Origin: Chloroflexota bacterium
GTDB taxonomy: Bacteria; Chloroflexota; Anaerolineae; J036; Brachytrichaceae
Direction of reading: 5' to 3'
NCBI GenBank assembly: GCA_030550095.1
Contig: JAUQQA010000008.1
Location: 1 to 64,000, forward strand
DNA length: 64,000 bases
Both the position numbers and the translations under genes were made by a program. Shown here piece after piece: positions 17,912 to 25,175 of this stretch (position 1 is the stretch's first letter; every line of letters starts with the position of its first letter). The notes beneath the pieces are model-generated. The model did not search any database. It was given only the letters and a program-made list of their open reading frames with translations, and was not told the DNA's origin.

Positions 17912-18292
17912 ATGACCGAGCAGACACGGACGATTGAAGGTGAGCTGCGCGCTTTGGGCGCAAATTTGATGGCGCTGCTGCGCGCCACGCTGGAGAGCGA
18001 CGAGTGCAAGAGCATCGAGCGCGCCCTCATCTCGAGGCTGGAGCAGGTGAACCAGCAGCTCACGAGCGTCGTGGATGACGTCCGCACGCGCTACAACGAC
18101 GTGCAGTCGAGCTTGCGTGAGGCGTGGGAGACCGTGCACGGGCCGCAAATTTTGCGCGAGGTGGAACTTGGTATTGCCGACTCGCTACACAAGATCAACG
18201 AAGCTATCGAACGCCGCGCGCGTCCTGCGCCCGCGCATGAAGCCACACCGCCGAGCGCCACACCTGAGCCGCCGTTCGAGAAGCCAGATTAG
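17912..18292 (+). CDS. Hypothetical coiled-coil protein downstream of the MscS channel
   Basis: 126 residues, not recognised. Two long charged helices dominate (LRALGANLMALLRATLESDE, then LISRLEQVNQQLTSVVDDV) with heptad-like spacing. The tail from about residue 103 is disordered and Pro/Ala-rich. No signal or transmembrane segment. It starts 7 nt after the MscS stop, so it is almost surely co-transcribed and could bind the channel's cytoplasmic face; that is inference. Confidence 0.7.
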   Translation: MTEQTRTIEGELRALGANLMALLRATLESDECKSIERALISRLEQVNQQLTSVVDDVRTRYNDVQSSLREAWETVHGPQILREVELGIADSLHKINEAIERRARPAPAHEATPPSATPEPPFEKPD

Positions 18293-18298
18293 CGCAAC

Positions 18299-19405
18299 TC
18301 ACACGCTGAACAAGAAGTGCATGATGTCGCCATCGCGCACCACGTAGTCTTTGCCTTCGCTGCGCAGCTTGCCCGCAGCGCGGATGGCGGCTTCGGTCTT
18401 GTAGGTGCGCAGATCGTCCAGCGTGTAGACCTCGGCGCGGATGAAGCCGCGCTCAAAGTCCGAGTGGATCACCCCCGCCGCTTGAGGCGCACGCGTGCCG
18501 ATGGGGATCGTCCAGGCGCGCACCTCTTTCGGCCCCGCTGTGAAGAACGAGTGCAAGCCGAGCAGCCGATAGGTGGCACGCGCTAATCGCGCCAGCCCCG
18601 ATTCTTCCAACCCAAGGCTCGCTAAGAAAGCACGCCGCTCCTCGGGATCGTCAAGAGTAGCAATTTCAGCTTCGATCGCCCCAGAGATGACGATCATTTG
18701 TCCGCCGTGTTGCTCCACCCACGCGCGTAGGGCAGCGACGTGGGGGTTGGTTGCGCCGGTGGGGTCGGCGTCGTCCACGTTTGCGACGTAGAGCACAGGT
18801 TTCACCGTGATGAAACCGAGCGACCGCGCCAGCTTGCGCGCCGATTCGTCCATGCCTTCGAGCGCCTTGCGCGCCGGCTTGCCCTCGCGCAGCAGTGCCA
18901 CGATTGGCTCGAGCACTGCTACGCGCTGAATTGCTTCGGGGTCGCGTTGGGTGGCGGCGCGCTTGTTTTTCTCGAGCTGTCGCTCAGCGCTCTCGAGGTC
19001 GGCTAACGCCAGCTCCAGCTCGATGGTCTCCACATCACGCACGGGGTCAACGCTGCCCTCCACGTGCACCACGTCGGGGTTGTTGAAGCAGCGCACAATG
19101 TGCAAAATGGCGTCCACGTTGCGAATGTGCCCAAGGAACTGGTTGCCCAACCCCTGTCCTTGCGATGCCCCCTTGACCAACCCCGCGATGTCCACGACCT
19201 CGATAGTGGCAGGGACGATGCGCTCGGTCTTGATGTACTGGGCGATCTCTTCCAAGCGCGGGTCGGGCACGGGCACGATGCCTTTGTTTGGCTCGATGGT
19301 GGCGAACGGGTAGTTCGCGGCAAGCGCGTTCGCCGAGGTCAGCGCGTTGAAGATGGTGGATTTGCCGACGTTGGGCAGCCCAACGATGCCCGTCGAAAGC
19401 CCCAT
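18299..19405 (-). CDS. ychF: Redox-regulated ATPase YchF
   Basis: A 368-residue Obg-family P-loop NTPase that associates with ribosomes. G1 is GLPNVGKS near the N-terminus and G3 is DIAGLVKGA. The G4 position reads NVDD rather than NKxD, as expected for YchF/OLA1, which prefers ATP. The C-terminal TGS domain is present (AWTIPIGTRAPQAAGVIHSDFERGFIRAEV). ATG 19405 begins the conserved domain and has TATCCT 11 nt upstream. Confidence 0.95.
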   Translation of the reverse strand: MGLSTGIVGLPNVGKSTIFNALTSANALAANYPFATIEPNKGIVPVPDPRLEEIAQYIKTERIVPATIEVVDIAGLVKGASQGQGLGNQFLGHIRNVDAILHIVRCFNNPDVVHVEGSVDPVRDVETIELELALADLESAERQLEKNKRAATQRDPEAIQRVAVLEPIVALLREGKPARKALEGMDESARKLARSLGFITVKPVLYVANVDDADPTGATNPHVAALRAWVEQHGGQMIVISGAIEAEIATLDDPEERRAFLASLGLEESGLARLARATYRLLGLHSFFTAGPKEVRAWTIPIGTRAPQAAGVIHSDFERGFIRAEVYTLDDLRTYKTEAAIRAAGKLRSEGKDYVVRDGDIMHFLFSV

Positions 19406-19416
19406 GGCAAGCGGCA

Positions 19417-19422
19417 AGGATA
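19417..19422 (-). promoter_or_regulatory. -10 element TATCCT before ychF
   Basis: TATCCT on the minus strand ends 11 nt before ATG 19405, with no Shine-Dalgarno. Confidence 0.35.
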
Positions 19423-19445
19423 GCACAGGACGTGCGCGCGCTTGC

Positions 19446-19451
19446 TATATC
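19446..19451 (+). promoter_or_regulatory. -10 element TATATC before the SPFH gene
   Basis: TATATC ends 9 nt before ATG 19461 in the 55-bp ychF/SPFH divergent gap. Leaderless type. Confidence 0.4.
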
Positions 19452-19460
19452 ATCCGCGTT

Positions 19461-20540
19461 ATGCCGCAAGGGTTTCAGTTTTTGGGCGTGCTGGGGTGGG
19501 CATTGCTCGGTTTGCTCGCAGCTTACATCTTCTATGTTGCCCAGCAGCGTTCGCGTGGGCGCCCAGCTAAGTTCTCGCTCTCGCTCATCACTGTGCTGTT
19601 GCTGGGCGGGCTGATGTTCAACACACTGAGCGCTGGCTTGGTGTTCATCCCGCCTCAGGAGCGCGGTTTGGTGATCAACCTGTTCACAGGGCTGCGCGAG
19701 GGCGTGCTGGGCCCAGGTGTGCACTTCGTGATCCCGCTCATTGAGAGCGTGAAACGCTATTCCATTGTGCAACGCACTTACACCATGTCGCGTTCCGCTG
19801 TGGAGGGCGATACAGGCGCAGCGGGCCCCGTCACAGCGCGCACGGCAGATGGACAAGAGGTGTTCATTGACGCCAGCGTGACCTACCGCGTGGACCCCGA
19901 GAAGGTTGCGACGTTGTTCATCAAGTGGCAAGACAACTACGAAGAAGGCCTTGTGCGCCCGCGCGCGCGCAGCATCATCTACAACGCCGTGGCTTCATAC
20001 AGCGTCGAAGAGGTTTACAGCACCAAGCGCGAGGCGCTCCAGCAGCGCATTGAACAGCAACTCGCGGAAGCGCTGGCCAACGACGGCTTGGAGTTGAGTG
20101 CGTTCTTGCTGCGCAACATCACCTTCAACCCCGAATACGCTGCCTCTGTGGAGCAGAAGCAGATCGCCGAGCAAAACGCGCAGCGCGCGCGCTTTCTCGT
20201 CGAGCAGGAGCGCCAGGAAGCCGAGCGCGTGCGCGTTCAAGCTCAAGGGCAGGCTGATGCGGCGCTCACGCGCGCCAAAGCTGAGGCCGAGGCCCAAATC
20301 ATCCGCGCGCGCGCCGAGGCAGAAGCGCTCGCGCTCATCGCGGCGCAGCTCAAGGGCAACCCTGATCTGCTGGTGTATCGCTACATCGAGAAGTTGGCGC
20401 CTGGGGTGCAGACGATCTTCTTGCCTGCCAACCAGCCTTTCCTGCTCGACCCGGCGCAGTTCATCGGTCCAGCGCGTGCACCCGCGACGCCAACGCCTGT
20501 TGCTCCTGCGCCCACGCCAACACCCACACCGCTCCCCTAA
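19461..20540 (+). CDS. SPFH/prohibitin-family membrane protein
   Basis: 359 residues. Two N-terminal membrane segments (about 5-25 and 38-58) are followed by the SPFH/band-7 domain (RGLVINLFTGLREGVLGPGVHF, then QEVFIDASVTYRVDPEKV). A long Ala/Glu/Arg-rich coiled coil (about 225-300) follows, and the tail is rich in Pro, Thr and Ala. SPFH proteins form oligomeric cages that organise membrane microdomains or control FtsH-type proteases. It is 5 nt upstream of a patatin-like phospholipase gene, so the pair may act together in membrane-lipid quality control (inference). Confidence 0.88.
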   Translation: MPQGFQFLGVLGWALLGLLAAYIFYVAQQRSRGRPAKFSLSLITVLLLGGLMFNTLSAGLVFIPPQERGLVINLFTGLREGVLGPGVHFVIPLIESVKRYSIVQRTYTMSRSAVEGDTGAAGPVTARTADGQEVFIDASVTYRVDPEKVATLFIKWQDNYEEGLVRPRARSIIYNAVASYSVEEVYSTKREALQQRIEQQLAEALANDGLELSAFLLRNITFNPEYAASVEQKQIAEQNAQRARFLVEQERQEAERVRVQAQGQADAALTRAKAEAEAQIIRARAEAEALALIAAQLKGNPDLLVYRYIEKLAPGVQTIFLPANQPFLLDPAQFIGPARAPATPTPVAPAPTPTPTPLP

Positions 20541-20545
20541 GCGCC

Positions 20546-21475
20546 ATGCGTGCTTTCGTGCTCTCAGGCGGCGGCAACCGCGGCGCGTTGCAGATCGGCG
20601 CGTTGCGCGCGCTTCTGCAGCACGGCATTCAGCCCGACCTCATCGTTGGCTCATCCGTCGGTGCCATCAACGGCTTGTTTCTCGCTGTCGAGCCGTCGCT
20701 AGTGCAGGTAGAGCGCATGGCGGCGCTCTGGCGCGAGGCAGCACGTCGGAAGGTGTTCACCGCCTCGTTGTGGCAGATCGTCCGTCATCTGCTCAGCGGG
20801 AAAGACTACTTGGTGGAAGGCGCACCGCTGCGCCAGTTCATTGAACGCCATCTGCCCGCCCAGGTGCGCTGCTTTGGCGATTTGCGCGTGCCGCTGTTCG
20901 TCACGCTGGCGCATGTGCAGACCCAAACCCTCTATGTGTGCGGCAGCGATCGCAGCGCGCCGGTGGTGGAAGCGGTTGTGGCAAGCGCTGCAGTGCCCGG
21001 ATTCTTCCCGCCAGTGCGCTATGGCGGACAGCTCTTCGTGGATGGGGGCGTGGTCTCCAACTTACCGCTGCGCGTCGCTGTAGCGAAGGGCGCGCGAGAA
21101 ATTTGGGCGCTGGACCTCGCTTTCGGCACAGAGCCTGTTGCGCCGCGTGGTGCGCTGGGGATGATCGGCGCAGCCGTGAGGCGGCTGCTCTACGAGGATG
21201 TGCTGCACGAGTTGGAATGGTGCGCGCGCCAACCGCACATCACGCTGCACCACCTTGCGCTAAGCGGTTTCCAAGAAGCGCTGTTGGGCGATTGGGCGCA
21301 CACCGAGGCAATGTTGGAGGCAGGCGAACGTGCAGCCCGTGCGTATCTCGCTGCGCCGCGGCCGGGTGTTGTTCATTACCCACCTGCGCCAGACATCAGC
21401 GCGCTCCCAAAGGGACCGTTCGGCGCTGAGCCGTTCATCGAGAAAATTCGCGCAGACGAGCCGCAAGCGCGATAG
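20546..21475 (+). CDS. Patatin-like phospholipase
   Basis: 309 residues. The Ser-Asp dyad of patatins is intact: oxyanion GGGNRG (8-13), nucleophile Ser37 in GSSVG, and the catalytic Asp in the DGG of FVDGGVVSNLPL (about 170). No signal peptide is seen, so it is probably cytoplasmic or peripheral on the inner membrane and hydrolyses acyl esters of phospholipids. Second gene of the SPFH-patatin operon. Its last 41 nt overlap the convergent zinc-ribbon membrane protein gene. Confidence 0.9.
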   Translation: MRAFVLSGGGNRGALQIGALRALLQHGIQPDLIVGSSVGAINGLFLAVEPSLVQVERMAALWREAARRKVFTASLWQIVRHLLSGKDYLVEGAPLRQFIERHLPAQVRCFGDLRVPLFVTLAHVQTQTLYVCGSDRSAPVVEAVVASAAVPGFFPPVRYGGQLFVDGGVVSNLPLRVAVAKGAREIWALDLAFGTEPVAPRGALGMIGAAVRRLLYEDVLHELEWCARQPHITLHHLALSGFQEALLGDWAHTEAMLEAGERAARAYLAAPRPGVVHYPPAPDISALPKGPFGAEPFIEKIRADEPQAR

Positions 21476-22001
21476 CTGCCAGCAAGACGCCGCCAAGAGC
21501 GATAAGCAGGCTGAACGACGGCGGTCGCGCAAGGAGCAGCACCAGGCTCAGCTCCGGAACCATCACGAGTAGCCCACCGATGCTCAGCAGCACCGCGCTG
21601 ACCAGCCAGGTGTGCTGTCCGCGCACGTCGCCCATGGCGCGCATCACACGGCGGATAAGCTCTGCGACACCACCGCCGAGGAGCGGGGCAAGAATCAACG
21701 TGATCCAGAGCGAGAAGAAAGGAATCGGAACAACAACGAGCCGCATCAGCACACCGATGAGCAACCCCAGCACGAAGCAAAGCGCGCCGACTACCAAGTA
21801 ATGGACAAAGCCTGCGTTGTAAAACGTCGCCACGCGCGCTTTGACGTAATAGGGGCATACATAGCCCGTCGGTGTGTAGCGCGCGTCTTTAACGTCGAGC
21901 GGTCTGCCGCACTTCGCGCATCGCAGCGAAGAGGGTTGCGATGCAACGTAATTGCCCGGACATGCAAACTCGGGGGGTGAAGACTCTGGTATGGCGCTCA
22001 T
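21435..22001 (-). CDS. Zinc-ribbon-like four-helix membrane protein, unknown function
   Basis: 188 residues if started at ATG 22001; a longer in-frame reading upstream is proline-rich and unlikely. The N-terminus has cysteines in a ribbon-like pattern (FACPGNY, LRCAKCGRPL, GYVCPYY), followed by about four transmembrane helices (from VVGALCFVLGLLIGVLM to the end). It resembles uncharacterised membrane proteins with an N-terminal zinc ribbon. It overlaps the patatin gene by 41 nt. Upstream lies a structured intergenic region with a small hairpin and a large inverted repeat. Confidence 0.7.
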   Translation of the reverse strand: MSAIPESSPPEFACPGNYVASQPSSLRCAKCGRPLDVKDARYTPTGYVCPYYVKARVATFYNAGFVHYLVVGALCFVLGLLIGVLMRLVVVPIPFFSLWITLILAPLLGGGVAELIRRVMRAMGDVRGQHTWLVSAVLLSIGGLLVMVPELSLVLLLARPPSFSLLIALGGVLLAAIALAARLREFSR

Positions 22002-22006
22002 GTGTC

Positions 22007-22025
22007 TTTGGCTGTTCGAGCCAAA
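22007..22025. repeat. Small hairpin just upstream of the zinc-ribbon gene
   Basis: Perfect 7-bp stem TTTGGCT/AGCCAAA with a 5-nt loop, starting 6 nt before the minus-strand ATG at 22001, where it would sit in the leader and could hinder ribosome access. Confidence 0.4.
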
Positions 22026-22039
22026 ACGTACACAAACGA

Positions 22040-22145
22040 GGGAGGTTGCCATTGTGAGAAGCTCGGCTGGCAGTGAGATCTGCGAGGGGGGAGGGGGGGA
22101 GGATGACCTCACCGTCGCCGAACTTCTCACAATCGGCAACCTCCC
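22040..22145. repeat. Large imperfect inverted repeat with a G-run loop
   Basis: Arms 22040-22077 and 22108-22145 pair over about 32 bp: 11 bp, a one-base bulge (C22134), 11 bp, one mismatch, 5 bp, an internal loop, 5 bp. The 30-nt loop contains runs of 6 and 7 G on the plus strand. It lies between the phospholipase D stop (22167) and the zinc-ribbon start (22001). No T-run follows on either strand, so it is not a classic terminator. It could be a transcript-end stabiliser or a miniature element remnant. Confidence 0.7.
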
Positions 22146-22166
22146 TGCCGTATTGCTTTGTTCACC

Positions 22167-25109
22167 TCAGGGAACTCGCCCTGGCGTTGGCTGCTGCGCA
22201 AGCCTAAAGTCTACATTGCAGTTGTCCGTGTCGGCCCCAGGCGGCCAACGCTGGAGTGATGTCCCTGCCTCCAAAGGCTGGGAATATGATACCACATTTT
22301 GTAAAGATCCGCTGAGCCATGCGACGCCGTCCACAACGCGATCATTGACGTCGAGCAGAACCACTTCATCGCCTGTGTTCGCCAGGCTGATGGTGCCCGT
22401 CGCCCAGCTTGCATAAGGAAGCAGCTCCGGCACGTCGGGATCGTAGTCGCTCAGCTCGAAGTGGGGACGAAAGCCCCATTCCTCGCGGAAGCGCGCCGCG
22501 TTCTGCGCAATCACAAGCGCGCGCCCCGCAGGCAACACGGTCCCTGCTGGGAAGACAAACATCCCCTCGAACGGAGAGGTTGAGGGCGAAGCGGCATCGC
22601 CGATCTTGTAGCCGCTCAGGTCTATCGGCTGCCCAGTGGGGTTATAGATCTCAATCCACTCGCGCCCGCTTTCGTCGCCGCCGCGCGGGTTGATCATGAT
22701 CTCGCTGATGAGCGCGTAGTGGATTGGGCGGTAACGCGCCATGGCGAGCGGCAAGAAGATGGGTTGCGCGAATTGGTAATCGCCGCGGAAGACCTCGCGC
22801 AGGAAAGCGAACACCTCTTCCGATTCGACCAGCACGCTCATCTCGCGGTTGCGCTTGGCGCTGGTCTCGGTGCCGTTCCATGAGCCGATGTGTGCCCAAG
22901 CGCGTCCGCCGATGCGCAACAGAAACATCTTGTTGTGGATGCCTAAGCCAGTCGGGTTGCCGCGCAAGGCGCGCAAGTCCCAGGCATGGCTCGCTGCGAG
23001 CGCGTTGAGATATTGTGCGGTGGCGAAGTTGCTGCGCGGTGCCAAGGGATCGTCGTAGTGCTGGTCGAGCAGAAGGCGCACGCGCGCACCGCGTGCCGCT
23101 GCCTGACTGAGCGCAAAGAGGCGCAGGTTCGGCGCAGACACTGGATCGCTACTGAGCGCGCCCCAGAAGGGGTGTTCGCTGAGCTGGTGAGCCAAGATTT
23201 CGTCGCCTTCGCCTGCAAGCGCGAGCAGCGCGAACAAGCCATCGCGCGCGCGCAGATGGCTTTCTGGCGAGGTGTAGAGCGTCAACGTCGCTGGCTGGGT
23301 TGTGCTGAACACAGCGCCGAAACGCACGGTGTAGCTTGTGCCTCCCGAGACTGTGATCGGCTCAAAAGTGGGTGGCGGTGCGCCAAAGGGCGCGCAGGTC
23401 TCACACCAGCGCGTGATGTCGCGGTGGTTGAAGTCGGCCTCGAAGATCGCATTTGCACGCGCCACGAGCGGTGCTGCGTCGGTGAGCAACACCACGCCAC
23501 GCTGGCCTGCGGTGCCGTCGAGCTTGTCGTCATGCGGCATGCCGCGCAGGCTGAAGTTCTCGGTGCTGATCAACAACCGCTGCTGATCCAAGATGGCGAA
23601 CTTCGCGTGCAAGAAGGCATAGCGCGCGCGGATGTTCTGGTTGGCGTCGCTGCGCATGAACCAGCAACCGCTGCGCCCTGTGATGTCGGCGCGCGTGATC
23701 TGCTGGCAGATCCAGCGCGTTTGATCGGGCAAGCCGCCCACTGGCGCGCCGTCGAGCAACACGCGCACGACAACGCCTTGTGCCGCTTTCTGAGCGAGCA
23801 GCTCACCGAGCGCAGGTTGATCGAAGGTGAACGACTCAAGGTCAATGCTGTGCGTTGTTTCGCTAAGGGCGCGGTGGACGAACTCGAAGCTGGCATCAGG
23901 CGCGATAGCGATCTGCACGTGTCCCGTGCCACTAACGGGTTGGAAGAATGACTCCATGCGCCAGCCCGGGTAGATCGGTCTGCGCGTTACCAGTGGGTCG
24001 CCGAAGTGGTTGAACCAATCCTCGGCGCGGTTGGTATCAGGGACGGGTAAGCCTGTCGCCTCGTCGAGGCGACGCATGAGCACCTGCCCTTCAGCGGGGA
24101 TGGTGTGCGTCACAGTGTAGGGCTGCAACGGCGGCCCCTCCCATCCGGCTTGCGGTGTGCCGTTGCCATACACCAACGTATCCACCACCTCACGCTGCGG
24201 GTTTATCAGGCGCAGGCGCGCGCCTGTGTTGGGCAAGGAAAACGAAGCCGTTTGGTTAGCTTGCGCGCCGCTGCTAAAGGTGTTGGCGCTGCGCTGCAAC
24301 AAGAAATAGCCACGTGCAGGGATTGTGCCGCTCAGGGTGATGGTTGTCGGGCTAGTGGCGATGATCTCTAGTTGCCACTCGTTCAGGTTGACTGGTGTCT
24401 CAAGGTTGTTGAATAGCTCGATCCACTCGTGGTTGGCGTTGTAGCGCGTGCCGCCCCAGGCGACTTCGTTGATCACCACAGAGAGCGTGACGTGCACCGA
24501 GGGCGTGATAGCAACGGAGTTGCGCGCGCCTGGCGTGCCCATGATTGGGTTGCCGCCGCCATCAAAGGCGATAGGCGCGGGCGGGTCTGCGCTGCTCCAA
24601 TTTGCGTCGGTATCGGGTGCGCTGCTGTCGCGCCGCTCCATTGAACGGTAGGTAGGGCTGCCGCTCCCAGCAGGCCAACCGCCACCGTCGTCATTGGCGG
24701 TGTCCACAAGGATTGGAGCGTGGCGGACGAGGCGCACCGACCCGCCTGTGTTGGCGAAAAGCAACGCGCCCTCGTAGCTCAGCGTGGGTGAGAAGCCGAA
24801 CTGTCGCTCAAACGCAGCTGCGTTGTTAGCGATCCAGAGCCTCTCGCCCGGGCTGAGCGTATAGAGGGGAAAACGCCAGCTTCGGTTGTTAGCGTCGAGC
24901 AATTGCCAATCAGGCCCCAGCGCGATGGGCGCATCGGAGACGTTGACGATCTGCACGCCCTCGTCGGCATTGCCTTCGTAGCCGTAGTAAGCGAGGGCGC
25001 TGATCAGCACCGGCGCCTGAGCATACGTGGTTTGCAGCGGCGCAACGACGTTGAGGATCAGCAGCAGTGCGCTCATCGGAACGCGCTGCCATACACAGCG
25101 ACGACCCAT
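22167..25109 (-). CDS. Secreted phospholipase D-like protein with three lamin-tail domains
   Basis: 980 residues from ATG 25109 (alternative ATG 25076). A basic N-terminus and hydrophobic stretch ending TTYAQA form a signal peptide. Order: lamin-tail-like domain (LISALAYYGYEG, about 35-160), a second (VVINEVAWGGT, about 210-360), two phospholipase D-like halves, and a third lamin-tail domain (LISEIMINPRGGDESGREWIEIYN, about 790-960). The first PLD half has a full HxKxxxxD (His501, Lys503, Asp508). In the second half His725 and Lys727 are present but Arg732 replaces the Asp. Probably an extracellular phosphodiesterase; the substrate (lipid or nucleic acid) is open. Confidence 0.85.
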   Translation of the reverse strand: MGRRCVWQRVPMSALLLILNVVAPLQTTYAQAPVLISALAYYGYEGNADEGVQIVNVSDAPIALGPDWQLLDANNRSWRFPLYTLSPGERLWIANNAAAFERQFGFSPTLSYEGALLFANTGGSVRLVRHAPILVDTANDDGGGWPAGSGSPTYRSMERRDSSAPDTDANWSSADPPAPIAFDGGGNPIMGTPGARNSVAITPSVHVTLSVVINEVAWGGTRYNANHEWIELFNNLETPVNLNEWQLEIIATSPTTITLSGTIPARGYFLLQRSANTFSSGAQANQTASFSLPNTGARLRLINPQREVVDTLVYGNGTPQAGWEGPPLQPYTVTHTIPAEGQVLMRRLDEATGLPVPDTNRAEDWFNHFGDPLVTRRPIYPGWRMESFFQPVSGTGHVQIAIAPDASFEFVHRALSETTHSIDLESFTFDQPALGELLAQKAAQGVVVRVLLDGAPVGGLPDQTRWICQQITRADITGRSGCWFMRSDANQNIRARYAFLHAKFAILDQQRLLISTENFSLRGMPHDDKLDGTAGQRGVVLLTDAAPLVARANAIFEADFNHRDITRWCETCAPFGAPPPTFEPITVSGGTSYTVRFGAVFSTTQPATLTLYTSPESHLRARDGLFALLALAGEGDEILAHQLSEHPFWGALSSDPVSAPNLRLFALSQAAARGARVRLLLDQHYDDPLAPRSNFATAQYLNALAASHAWDLRALRGNPTGLGIHNKMFLLRIGGRAWAHIGSWNGTETSAKRNREMSVLVESEEVFAFLREVFRGDYQFAQPIFLPLAMARYRPIHYALISEIMINPRGGDESGREWIEIYNPTGQPIDLSGYKIGDAASPSTSPFEGMFVFPAGTVLPAGRALVIAQNAARFREEWGFRPHFELSDYDPDVPELLPYASWATGTISLANTGDEVVLLDVNDRVVDGVAWLSGSLQNVVSYSQPLEAGTSLQRWPPGADTDNCNVDFRLAQQPTPGRVP

Positions 25110-25140
25110 ACACGCGTGGTTTAGCGAAAACTTTCGGGGA

Positions 25141-25169
25141 ATTATGGGGCGTCGTAGCGGGAAGCACAA
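25141..25169 (-). promoter_or_regulatory. Candidate promoter for the secreted phospholipase D gene
   Basis: On the minus strand TTGTGC, 17 nt, then CATAAT (25146-25141), just after the mutS stop. The -10 is good and the -35 half-matched. Confidence 0.4.
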
Positions 25170-25175
25170 GTGCGC

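Noticed and set aside
22082-22102. Purine-rich G-run as a ribosome binding region
   Set aside because: No open reading frame starts downstream on that strand within a plausible distance.
22986-23951. 321-codon plus-strand frame
   Set aside because: Antisense shadow of the phospholipase D gene; no family match and skewed composition.
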